From Suillus spraguei (taxonomy: Eukaryota; Basidiomycota; Agaricomycetes; Boletales; Suillaceae), in NCBI GenBank assembly GCA_016800925.1, contig JABCPU010000020.1, positions 186,001 to 250,000 on the forward strand: a stretch of DNA of 64,000 bases. The letters run 5' to 3'. This document shows, piece by piece, positions 47,397 through 57,921 of the stretch. The translations under genes and the position numbers were made by a program. Each line of letters starts with the position of its first letter. Position 1 is the first letter of the stretch. The notes below the pieces were generated by a model, which was given only the letters and a program-made list of their open reading frames with translations, did not search any database and was not told the origin of the DNA.

Positions 47397-48659
47397 CTAA
47401 CATGCATGTAGATATTCGTCGAACATCCTCACCAGCCGTTCAATCGGTTGTCTTACAGGCGTCACACTATCTAAAATGGTCGAACCCCCAAGGACTCCAG
47501 TTCTTGCCCACCCATCCACTATCATATTTCCCCACAACACCAACCAGCACATCGTCCAGATCCATCCAATCCAGCCACCTGTCTTATTTCCCGCAACAGC
47601 ACGCTCGATAACCATTCCAACGCCCATCATTCCAAATGGCAGCAGCGAGCGCCACATCTCCGAGGACGGATCAACGGCAACTAGTGCGAGATGGTGCATG
47701 AACCCAGAGGTAAGGAACGCGCCCATGACGCGCCCCAGCGCGCCCAAAGAGCAGAGAAAGTGGGTATTTGCCGAGGAAGATGAATAACCGGCGAAATCGC
47801 TGATGCCAGCGGCGGCTCCAGAATTCTCTGACAGAGGTGGCACGCCAAGGAGAGTCGAATGAGGGGGGCCATTGGTCTGGATGTTGCTTGAATAACAGTA
47901 CGCCAAGTGGTGCGGTGAGCTCGTAATTCGCTTGAAACACCGAATAGACGAATAATGTGCATAACGTTGTTATGATAGTCGATCGTAAATAACGGAGGTG
48001 CGGGGGAAGTGAGTAGTCAAAGATGGTACCACCATTAACAGAGCCAAATGTATCTGGAGAGAAAGACTGTATGGCACAGTGAGCCACACCAAAAATAAAT
48101 GAGTGCTTTAGACCAGAGATGAGGGCAGAGATAGCAAAGGCCAGTCGTGAGGAAGTAGGATGTGTCTCTGGCGGGACGTACAGTCCCTGCGACCAGTCCC
48201 AGCCACAACCTCGAAAGTTGTATGTCAAGTCAAGTGCGTCGAGCATGGAATTTCGCTTTGGTGCATCGGTTGACGATTGACGAGCTGGCACACGAATAAA
48301 AGGTTTCGTCTGCACCGTCCATTCAAGGGTCGTTCTGCAATACAAAACATGAATAGCTGAAGGACAAGTTCAACGTTATAGCAGTTAATGCGGGTATGAT
48401 GGGAACTCACATGCAGTTGGAAATTCCAAATTCCAAGTTCTGGTTGCCCAGTGCATATATCTAGTGATGTGGCAGCGCGAAAGCGAGGCCGGCTGTGATG
48501 GGCCACAACACAATACGAACAAGCTGCGTTCGGGGCTGCAAGACAAGAAAAGCTGTGGCAAGTAACATACGACTGGTGGAAGGAGACAGAAGCGAAGGTC
48601 TCAGTTGTAAGCGGTACCCTAACTGTGGGGGGACGCAAGGTATTTAGCAAGGGAAACAT
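47397..48659 (-). pseudogene. Wax-synthase-like acyltransferase pseudogene
   Basis: The inverted twin of the gene at 49724. Frame breaks are seen near 48580, 48480, 48330 and 47730; at the last an extra C in the GCGCCCCAGCGCG block shifts LLFGRAGG. The remaining blocks (FWSRRWHQRFRRLFIFLGKY, then SGFMHHLALVAVDPSSEMW) remain easy to read. Same orientation as the 43730 copy. Confidence 0.85.
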
Positions 48660-48775
48660 TGTGGCCTTTGAGCTTGATCAATGGGGTATGAAGCGGACCA
48701 CTAAAACATGCCTGGAGCAAACTTTCGAAAGTAGATTTATATATCATGGATGAAACCGCAAAAGTCCCCGCCTCC

Positions 48776-49614
48776 ATTGAATTGGATTATCATATGTACG
48801 TGGACAGACCCAGTGGAGTGCGATCATATCATATCATGATCTTGACAAAGTTTCTTTGACCCTAATCAGTCGACAAGCATCAGTGGACCGGTGAACAGAT
48901 TGAAATGTCATAGTTAACTATATATGGTTAACAGTTGCCACAATCGCTGTAGGTCGAATCTATCCTTGTTGGCCTGTGCTATCTTCATAAATGATATCAA
49001 GTCAGATTACTAGTTGGGACTTTGACTTGATCATCACCATGTGCAGCTGGTCGGCGCCTGCGTGCCCCGCACAAGCCCAATAAGTCAGGTTAATGACTTA
49101 CAAAAATGGCTTGCTAAGAGCATGAGCCGCTGCCTCTGCTCCAACAATAAATAAAAGCGGCCAAGTGAATTTTCTAGATCCATCCAAATGTTAAAATTGT
49201 GCTGAGTCCGAAACAAACTCTCATACCAATTTAACATTGAGGTCAGGCAGGGTTTCTGCTGATGCAGGCGGCAATTCTCAAGTTGAGGTATCATATGATA
49301 CAGTCTAAACGTGTCACGATAGTGTAAAGAGATAACAAGTAAAATCGTAACGATGCCAGCGGCAGCCCCGACTGGAAGTTCGCGTTGACGTTTGCATGAT
49401 GAGACTCGTACTTAAAGACTCGGAGATAACAAGTAAAACCGTAAAGGTGCCGGCGGCAGCGGCCCGAAGTGGAAGTCACTGCGTTTAGCCGACTTTTGAA
49501 TTTGAAAGTTCCCCTTCACACTGAGTCATATGGTAATTTATTACGATATCGTAGTAGTCCACTCAGCTCTGGCCACGTACGTATGATAATCTGATTTACA
49601 GACTGATAGGAGCT
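48776..49614. other. Spacer of the inverted duplication
   Basis: No gene. A duplicated motif (GAGATAACAAGTAAAA followed by GCCGGCGGCAGC-like sequence) occurs at about 49330 and 49425. Confidence 0.5.
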
Positions 49615-49723
49615 GTCATGGTTTCATTCATGATATATAAACCTGCTTCCGAACGTTTACTCCAGGTAATGGGCATGTTTAGTAGTCTACCTCATATTCC
49701 ATTGATCAAGCTCAAGAGCCACA

Positions 49724-50989
49724 ATGTTTTCTTTCCCAGATGCCCTGCGTCCCCCCACAGTTAGGGTACCGCTTACAACTGAGACCTTCGCTTCTGGTTT
49801 CCTTCCACCAGTCGCATGTTACTTCGCCACAGCTTTTCTTGTCTTGCAGCCCCGAACGCAGCTTGTCCGTATTATGTTGTGGCCCATCACAACCGGCCTT
49901 GCATTTCGCGCTGCTACATCACTAGATATGTCCAGGAGGCAACCAAAACTTGGAATTTGGAATTTCCAACTGCATGTGAGTTCCCATCATACCCGTATCA
50001 ACCGCTACAACGTTGAACTTGTCCTTCAGATATTCATGTTTTGTATTGCAGTACGCACCCTTGAATGGACGGTGCAGACGAAACCTTTTATTCGTGTGCC
50101 AGCTCGGCGATTGTCAACCAATGTACCAAAGCCAAATTCCATGCTCGACGCATTTGATTTGGCATGCAACTTTCGAGGTTGTGGCTGGGACTGGTCGCAG
50201 GGACTGTACGTCCCGCCAGAGACACATCCTACTTCCTCACGACTGGCCTTTGCTATGTCTGCCCTCATCTCTGGTCTAAAGCACTCATTTATTTTCGGTG
50301 TGGCTCACTCTGCCATGCAGTCTTTCTCTCCAGATACATTTGGCTCTGTTAATGGTGGTACCATCTTTGACTATTCACTTCCCCCACACCTTCGTTATTT
50401 ACGATCGACTATCATAACAACGCTATGCGCATCCTTGAGCTATTCGATTATCCAAGTCGCTTACGAGCTCATCGTACCACTTGGAGTACTGTTATTCAGG
50501 CAACATCCAGACCAATGGCCCCCCTCATTCGACTCTCCTTGGCGCACCACCTCTGTCAGAGAATTCTGGAGCCGCCGCTGGCACCAGCGGTTGCGTCGGT
50601 TATTCATCTTCCTCGGTGGATACCCACTTTCTCTGCTCTTTGGGCGCGCTGGGGGCGTCGTGGGCGCGTTCCTCGCCTCTGGGTTTATTCACTACCTCGG
50701 ACTAGTTGCCATTGATCCGTCCGCGGAGATGTGGCGCTCGCTGCTGCCATTTGGAATGATGGGCGTTGGAATGGTTATCGAGCGTGCTGTCGCTGGGAAT
50801 AAGACAGGTGGCTGGATTGGATGGATCTGGACGATGTGCTGGTTGGTGTTGTGGGGGAATATGATAGTGGATGGGTGGGCGAGAACTGGATTCCTTGGTG
50901 GTTCGACCGTTTTAGATAGTGTGACGCCTGTAAGACAACCGATTGAGCGGCTGGTGAGGATGTTCGACGAATATCTACATGCATGTTAG
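49724..50989 (+). CDS. Wax-synthase-like membrane O-acyltransferase
   Basis: Open for 421 codons from ATG 49724 (MFSFPDALRPPTVRVP). A probable 54-nt intron, 49976-50029, is stop-free and a multiple of three; splicing gives 403 residues and joins NFQLH to IFMFCIAVRTLEW. Core motifs are REFWSRRWHQRLRRLFIFLG and SGFIHYLGLVAIDPSAEMW, then WTMCWLVLWGNMIVDGW. Upstream is a TATA-like CATGATATATAAACC (about 49630). Its partner in the inverted duplication is dead, so this is the surviving copy. Confidence 0.85.
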   Translation: MFSFPDALRPPTVRVPLTTETFASGFLPPVACYFATAFLVLQPRTQLVRIMLWPITTGLAFRAATSLDMSRRQPKLGIWNFQLHVSSHHTRINRYNVELVLQIFMFCIAVRTLEWTVQTKPFIRVPARRLSTNVPKPNSMLDAFDLACNFRGCGWDWSQGLYVPPETHPTSSRLAFAMSALISGLKHSFIFGVAHSAMQSFSPDTFGSVNGGTIFDYSLPPHLRYLRSTIITTLCASLSYSIIQVAYELIVPLGVLLFRQHPDQWPPSFDSPWRTTSVREFWSRRWHQRLRRLFIFLGGYPLSLLFGRAGGVVGAFLASGFIHYLGLVAIDPSAEMWRSLLPFGMMGVGMVIERAVAGNKTGGWIGWIWTMCWLVLWGNMIVDGWARTGFLGGSTVLDSVTPVRQPIERLVRMFDEYLHAC

Positions 50990-51274
50990 AAGAAAGTTGC
51001 CAATTGTAGATAGCCTTACCACTGCATCACCAGAAAGGTTCATCACTCAGTGAGCCTACTTGGACCTACTATAATTATTTATGCTGTTCTCCCCTCGTGC
51101 GCTCAGGATCGAAATTTATTGAATTCAAAACTATGAGGGATGATTTTCTACGCAAGATAGAGGATTCGATCAACGTCGCGTGCAGATAAAGAGTGACAAA
51201 ACACAAACGGAGGTTAACTTCAGCTTTCAACTTATTCTCGGCAGCATCAAGTTGGAATTTGGAAGAGCCAATGG

Positions 51275-51500
51275 CCGAAGGAGTGTCCATCGACGAGGCT
51301 TTGCTATATAGCTTATAATCTTGGTCGCAATGCTATTCGGTTTACTGAGGTTGTATGCGGGTTACTGAACGCAGTCTGAGATGTACTAGTATACCCTGAG
51401 GTACGGCACTACATACTTAAAAATCATCCCCAGTAGTTTTGAATTCAATAATTTTAATCCTGGGTGCGCAATATAGGGGAATAGCATAAATCATTACAAG
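51275..51500 (+). pseudogene. Duplicated 3' tail of the vacuolar-type protease
   Basis: Degenerate match to 47110-47330: CATCGACGAGGCTTTGC and ATAATCTTGGTCGCAATGCT mirror the last exon, followed by the same 3' flank (GAATTCAATAATTTTAATCC). The inverted duplication therefore also involved the end of the protease gene. Confidence 0.65.
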
Positions 51501-51691
51501 CATGTGGGCTCAAGTACGCTCAGTGGCGAACCTTTCTGTAGAGAAAAATATCTGCTTTACCATCCAATGATTGGCGATGCAGTGGTGAGGCCACCAAAGG
51601 AAACACTCGACTTTTATTATAAGTTGTGCGGTACATCATTTCTAAATAATCTACATAAATATGAATCAAGTGTGGGAGGCGAATGTAGTAT

Positions 51692-52850
51692 TCAATCACG
51701 TTGCGCGTAATACATATAAGGGCCCACGTACTGTAGTGTGGACACATCGTTCTTTGTGAACCGGACATCTAACTTATACTCCTCAGGTATCAGCATACCT
51801 CTGCGGGGACTCCCATCCTCCCAGTCAAACCTGATATTTTCCGCCCATCCTTCCCTGTCCACTATCTGACTGAACAGTTGTCTCAGTAATGCGTAGTTCG
51901 GCTTTTCGTCAAATTTCAAACCACGACAGTGATCGAAATAGGTAGTGAACTCTACAGGCGAGCGCGCGAGTAGGTCACGGAATGGCGAACCAGCTTTCAT
52001 CTCCCCTATTCGAAGAAGCTTGGCCTCAATGCTTGGTGAGTAGATGCCTTGCCAAGGCAGGCGTCCATGCAAGAGATATAACAGGACGTTGCCCACTGCT
52101 TCAAGATCATCTCGCCGTCCCTGTTCTGCTCTTTGCTCGTTAGTCTCGAGTGAAAAATGATACTGGTCTTTACGAACCTCGTCCAAAATGTACATTTTAG
52201 CTTGCATATCGTGGAGTTCCAAGACCAACGCGGTCTTCACGGAACGGTATATGTGTTCCCGTGGACGGGTCAACGTAAAGCTTCGCTAAACCAAAGTCGA
52301 ATAGATAAACGATGTGAGAGTTCTCCCCGATGCCCATCGCAAAATTTTCAGGCTTGATGTCCCGCAGGACAAGTCCTCGTGAATGTACGAATTCAATTCT
52401 ATCCAACTGGTGAAACATGAATAAATTAGTACCGACTCATGGCGCGAGTGATCAGCATACCTACCATTTCAACAGCAAGCATAGCTACTGTCTTCAAAGA
52501 GAGTTCGCCCCTGCATACTCTTCGGAGCTGTTCAAGATTCGCACCTACTCGATCGAGAACCAAGAAATGTGCTCCTCCTTCTACACCACTCCATTTGCAT
52601 GATGGTATACCTGGGTATCCGCGCAGCAGGCCGTACACCAGGGCTTCATATGGCAGTACGACGGGGGCGGTCAGTGCGTCGGCTGGGATTTCCATTTTGA
52701 CTGCGACCTCCGAGCCGGTGAGAACGTGAAAAGCGCTCGACACGCTTCATGTCAGGACAAAGCGCATAAGTCAGTCCGATATAGAAAAGGGGGTGTGCAT
52801 GTGAACTTACCAAAGCTTCCCATTCCAAGCGAGTTTGTTACCTGATACAT
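51692..52850 (-). pseudogene. CK1-like protein kinase, probably broken
   Basis: A casein-kinase-I-type kinase on the minus strand. Glycine loop GMGSFG; catalytic lysine in [19 protein letters not shown] catalytic loop; metal-binding DFG in [15 protein letters not shown]1-type activation end GTPRYAS; RRDDLEAVGNVLLYLLHGRLPWQG in the C-lobe. The intron between AVEM and LDRIEF is clean. The first joint (MYQVTNSLGMGSFG to AFHVLTG) is one base out of phase, and a TAA follows GTPRYAS before the next donor. It may be a pseudogene or carry sequence errors. The upstream HAD-like frame runs into it without a stop. Confidence 0.7.
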
Positions 52851-52852
52851 AC

Positions 52853-53823
52853 TACAAACGCGAAATTCGTTAACGCGGCTCGGAGTGCGCTCTACAGGTG
52901 AAGGATGGAGAGCAGAAGATGTCTGTAGTCGCGTTTGTAAAGCTTGTAGTCCGTCGAACCCTAGGGTTGGGTCGCTTGTGCCGAGCTTCACTTCTGATTC
53001 TAGACATGCAGGACGTTGAACCAAAACAGTTGGGAAACCTGCCACACTTGCTGGTTCCATCACCCGGTAACGGCTCGACGTCACTACAAGAACCTGGGTC
53101 CTTTCGACGGTACCACATGCCAAGCGACAGCGCTCCAAGAGATCCGAAAACAGAAGGATTTTGAGTAAAAAGATTTGAGAGGGGTGCAGGTCGATCGTCC
53201 ACAGTAAGGCCGGATGGAAATCGAGAAAGTGAAAATGACTGAGCATCCGGGATTGGAAGGCCGACCACCGTATAACCCTGATCCAGGAGCGTCCTCACAA
53301 CTGTTTCTGCGTCGCCATATAAACCAGGCTGCAGGATAGTATGAATAGCTTCACGAAGTAAAGCTTCACTCATAGACGCTCCTAGAAATGTGCAGACATC
53401 CTTCAATGCATGCTGCACAATCTCGGTGTAGAGTGTATCGGGGTTGTCTCTGTGTCTCATAAGTTCGCATTCAAGATACAATTCAGACAGTCGGCGTCTG
53501 TCGGGATACGTTGGTGATAACAAACGCATAGCTTCATTCACAGCACCGTCACGGTCCTGGTTGGGGATGAGCAACTCAGGTATTGTGATGGATGAATATG
53601 AAACTTACAAATACGGTACCGAAGAGATCAAAAGCAATAACGCTAGCGGACGGAGCGGAGATAGGAGGCACATAATCTGGTACAAAGTCGAGGTCGACGC
53701 AAGGCCCATCATCCCAATCAAACACTTCTTCCGTATTATCAACGACAGGGGGGTCTCCGTCAAAGGGGATCTTCGTTGACCAGAGGGTTAGAGCATGTGC
53801 CTTGAGACTCTCATTGAATGTTG
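52853..53823 (-). pseudogene. HAD-like hydrolase with a frameshift
   Basis: A haloacid-dehalogenase-superfamily protein. Motif I is FDLFGTVF, split by a 52-nt intron (53608-53557) from DRDGAVNEAMRLLSPTYP. A helical cap follows (EALLREAIHTILQPGLYG), then a motif-II-like TVVGLPIPD and a C-terminal block RTQVLVVTSSRYRVMEPASV. Between PSVFGS and DLLERC near 53145 the frame changes by one base, so the C-terminal core is out of frame with the front. The 5' start is not resolved; the frame is open back to about 53823 without a good ATG. Substrate unknown. Confidence 0.6.
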
Positions 53824-53887
53824 GTAAATTTCCAACATGGCCATGCGCACGAAAAGACTATGAAGTCGAACTTTTTGTCAGAAGTCA

Positions 53888-54511
53888 TTACCAATACATT
53901 AATTTCTGTGACCCACATTCAAAAACATAACCGGCTCGTCTATTCAGGTACTCCCTCTGTGACTCGCCACTCCACGAATCCCACCCATCCTCTACCAAAT
54001 CGCTTCCACCGGAAGACTGTTTATCCTTTGCGCTTTTTTGTCGAACGAACGTCTCGTAAACTTCCATGACCGAACGACAGAAGGTGAGGTAACTAGATTC
54101 ATCAAGTTGATGCGAGATATGAGGCACAGTTTCTGGCGAGGGTTTGAATTCCGTATCCTCCAGAAGCCTCGGAAATGTATGGACGTAAAGAGTATGGTCC
54201 CCTGGAAGCAAAGGGGGTTCAACGCGTAACATTTTCTTATCCTTGTCTAGCGATGATCCCAGGGCGAAGTAACACCCATCGTTCACTCCCGTTGGCTTCT
54301 TCGGGGAAATGGCAAATAGAAATTGTCCTTGATGGTCAAAGTCTTGCATCCCAATGTCAGTTCGTGAAATACGCAGCGCTAGGAAAGGGAAAGATTGTAA
54401 GGACGCGGATTTTTCGAGGCCATAGTATGATTTCCAAGTAGCCGAGCGCTGTGGAAGAAACTTTGCGACGACGAAAGAGCGAGGTATCTGGCGAAAACAA
54501 CTTCTCCGCAT
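53888..54511 (-). CDS. Hypothetical protein, 207 residues
   Basis: An open minus-strand frame with protein-like composition (ALRISRTDIGMQDFDHQGQ; DESSYLTFCRSVMEVYETFV; WDSWSGESQREYLNRRAGYV). No family recognised. It lies immediately upstream of the HAD-like gene in the same direction. The true start may be in an upstream exon. Confidence 0.45.
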   Translation of the reverse strand: MRRSCFRQIPRSFVVAKFLPQRSATWKSYYGLEKSASLQSFPFLALRISRTDIGMQDFDHQGQFLFAISPKKPTGVNDGCYFALGSSLDKDKKMLRVEPPLLPGDHTLYVHTFPRLLEDTEFKPSPETVPHISHQLDESSYLTFCRSVMEVYETFVRQKSAKDKQSSGGSDLVEDGWDSWSGESQREYLNRRAGYVFECGSQKLMYW

Positions 54512-54845
54512 GAGGACTTATGGACACTTGGCTGCCATGCACCACAAGGAGCTCTCAGAAAGTTGCGAAGTTGAAACTGAATACTTGTGGGTGCCTGTAG
54601 GTGTCTGTGGTAGTTATATGGTTCGGACTATGGACTTTTATTGATTGAATCATGGCCGCCCTGATTTTGAACGGATATGGGCGCTCAGCGTGCATCATAT
54701 TACAGAAGGACCCCAGAACTAGGTTTGGACACAAGATTCTTGTCCGGAGTCCGTCTGGATTGAACAGAACCTCAATTCGACTTCCTTCTTGTGTGCACAG
54801 ATCTGAATTTGTGAATTCCACAGGCGGCCTACCGGAGCAAATCAC

Positions 54846-57080
54846 CGCATGTATTCCAGTACTTCCACCAGAGTTTTGGTGGAAATACTGGGTTACGTGT
54901 CTCGCTACTCACATGATACCTAGGGAACACAAATCATTGACAACGTTCAGAGGCATGAGATCGCACCCCACCTGATCTGAAATACGCTATCCTGGAGGTA
55001 CCATCAAGCCCCAATGTTCAACCTTATATTGGACAACCTAAACTCTACAATTTACCACCTTTGAGCTCATTCCTGCAAGTCGGACATGCTGAATGGATTT
55101 CTCTATTGAACATAACCCAATGGTATTGAAACTAAGCTGATGATCTTCATCTCCCTTCCCATAGCTCGCAGATGCTCATGCCTTGATGATTTGATTGATC
55201 TCAACAACACCATCGCTTCTGATTGGACGAAATACTGGGTCACAGATGCCCCTAGATAAAATTATCAGCTGTAATAGGCTGTGCTTCTTCCACCTGTCAT
55301 GGTGAGCCCCAGCACTAGTGGTGTTCCATTGGCCAGTAACAGAAGTGAATGACTGTTGTCATTCATATTGTAGTCACCATGACACAGTCATAGCATAACC
55401 CTTGGTGAGCGAAAAATCCTTTGCACTTGCAATAATATAGCATCCTGTTAGTGACCTAGCCAGGCACTAAGGAATTTGAGTGGTGTCTGTGCAACACGCT
55501 CCTTAAGGAGTGGTTGGCCTGTGCATATTGGTCTCCTAGTGTGGAGTGTACTAGTTGCATTGGTTGGAGGTAGGCGTCATGTGCTGTCTCACAACCTACA
55601 TCACAGAGATGAGGTCTATGATGATCAAATAGACTTAGAAATGATGAGCTTCTAAGAAGTCAAAGTATAGACAATAAGCTTATGAAAAGCTTATTGAAAG
55701 GAAGTTCAGGGTCGAAGATCAAGTAGATTCAAGTTAAAAAAGTACAAAGGCTATCTGCGTGTATTTATAGGTAGATTGAAGCAGAGTGTGAATATGTAAG
55801 GTAATGTGAATTAGGTATGAAGTCAGATAGCCAATAGAATGATGCATGCTCATGGATGAGTCAGAGGTGTATGAACACCACATGATGGCAGAAAGATATA
55901 TCAATATGATTAATGATCCATAAATTGTGATACATACTTTACTATAGTTATCCACCAGTCTAGGATACATCCTGTTGGTATAGTTATTCTGGCTTCTAAA
56001 AGTGGAAATTTGGCTCAATTCCTCATGTCAGGACTTCCCACAATATTACCCACCGCATTTTCAAGCCCCACAGCGTGGGAATTACCCCACAACACCCAAA
56101 ACATTGACCACTTTTGGAATCTCCACAATATTAATTATTCCACACCCTCCCCACCTCACTGCAGCTTCACCATTACACCACAATAGGTCCCCATTCATAT
56201 ATAAGTAGTAGTTTAGAATATATACATGTAATAAAATATAATAGACCACTTTTTTTTGCTCATTTTCGTTCCTGCTCCTCCTCCAGGGACCATTTAACAT
56301 ATAATAGGATACAGAATACTGTTGCTTTTCCCCCCTGTGGTATGGAAGTGTCCCAGGTGATTCAGAACATGTTTAGGAGTACATATGAAGAGATTCCCAT
56401 TTTTTTTACTTCCTGGAGCCTTCTGCATCAATAGATATGGATATATATGAGAAAATACAAAATATATGCTCACTTTATTATTTCCAGGTGTATGGACTTC
56501 AAAAAATTATCCCTGGCATCCATTCAACAGTAGGAACAATATATCAGGAGCCCAGGACGACAGGAAAAGAACTTATTGTGTTGTATATCTCTCTTCTCCT
56601 GGTGGTTCACCCCCTGTGAAAGTTTTTCCTGCAGCACCAGACCTCAAGCATGGTAAGGAGTCTATTTCTATTCATATTTGGAGTATATATATTATATATG
56701 ACACACAAGTCAAGAAAGATAACAGATGGAAAGAGATAAAGCAAAGGACAATACCAGTCGTAGTCCAAGAGCCAACAAGTCATTTAAGTGAACCAAGGGG
56801 TAGCACTTGTTGAAGTGCAAAGGAAAGTGAGTAACACAAAGAGCATGCATAAGTGTGAGATGTGGGAATGAGCATGTATAAGGTGCAAAAGGTGAACACA
56901 AGCGCAAAGTATGCAAAGAGTGCAGTGTAGGGTATGCGCAAAGGGCGCACATCTAGCGGCGATGGAGGAGGAGGGCATAGGCAAGGTATGGTGTGACAAG
57001 GGCGAGCCATATAAGATAGTGGAGAATGAGAGTGGAGGCCTCTTTAGGACAAGAGTAGACAGTGATGCATAAGAGGAAAA
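54846..57080. other. AT-rich gene-poor stretch with hairpins
   Basis: It holds a hairpin (CTGTCATGGTGA ... TCACCATGACACAG, about 55295-55389, with an inner GAATGACTGTTGTCATTC) and a CAATAAGCTTATGAAAAGCTTATTG palindrome near 55673. The segment at about 55560-55985, read on the minus strand, has a TATA box (CTATAAATAC) and the look of a solo LTR, but I could not fix its ends. A short frame at 56346 (MEVSQVIQNMFRSTYEEIPI) cannot be assigned. Confidence 0.4.
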
Positions 57081-57921
57081 ATGATAGTAGGGGCGCAAGA
57101 AGGTGTTCTTGTAACATATCCTCACTGCAGGCATTTGGGTCTAGTGCACATAAAACCAGAAGATTCACAGTTTGTCATTCCTGATGATGGAACTCTACAA
57201 CTGGACCATACCATCATTGTATGGAAGGAGAATGGCAATTATTACCAATCCAAGCATTGGTCAATGACCAAACTATTTGACCTTGACAGCCTTTCCACCT
57301 CTGAGTCCATCCCCATTCCCATGCACATTTTCAAGGGTCATTGGCATCCATCTTTAAGCGAATCACCTCCTATGGTTCCCACAGACTCTTTTCTAAAGCG
57401 CCCGCACATACTCCTGCCTGACGACTATGATGCAGACAAGCTGGGCTCATGGACACATGGAGACTATCTGATCAAGGAGGCCAAAGTCTATGAACTGCTC
57501 AAGCAGCACCCTCACCCTAATATCTGCATTTACTATGGATGTGTCCATGATGTTGATCACATCACTGCCATATGTCTGAAACCATATGGATGGCTTATGA
57601 ATGCAATTTGGGAAAGTGATCCTACCCTGAAACCATGCCACAATTCTTGGCGATATTTCAAAAGGGCTCACTTTTCTGCATAAGATGCTTGGTCTTGTAT
57701 ACAATGATATCAATTCTGATAATATCATGCTTGATGATGCAGGAAATCCTGTAACAATTACTTTTGATTCTTGCATTCTGATTGGGGAAGAGGTGGGGTT
57801 GTCTGGCAAAGTGGGGACATTTGGATGGACAATAGAGTCAATGCCGACCATCACTCTTCCAGAAAATGATATTTATGACCTGAAACAGATTAGCAAATTC
57901 ATGAAGGGAAAGCATTGGTAG
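57081..57921 (+). pseudogene. Protein-kinase-like gene, frameshifted
   Basis: A kinase-fold protein. An N-lobe-like frame (DKLGSWTHGDYLIKEAKVYE, then HPHPNICIYYGCVHD) is followed in another frame by LGLVYNDINSDNIMLDDAGN, the catalytic-loop equivalent (Y-ND-IN-x-DN instead of HRDLKxxN), and ITFDSC in place of DFG. The two frames are joined by DISKGLTFLHKM, which spans a one- or two-base loss near 57645. The catalytic Asp of HRD is present as ND, but the DFG Asp-Phe-Gly is altered. Confidence 0.6.

Larger units (their letters stand above)
47225..51165. repeat. Large inverted duplication with two wax-synthase copies
   Basis: The arm 47225-48775 (minus) matches 49615-51165 (plus), including the whole acyltransferase gene, its TATA-containing upstream (CATGATATATAAA) and its 3' flank (GATCGAAATTTATTGAATTC). 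The spacer is about 840 bp. One arm is decayed and the other is open, so the arms have aged unequally. Confidence 0.85.

Noticed and set aside
54555..54845. 97-codon minus-strand frame as a separate gene
   Set aside because: No motif; it could be an upstream exon of the 53888-54511 frame, but no convincing splice pair was found.
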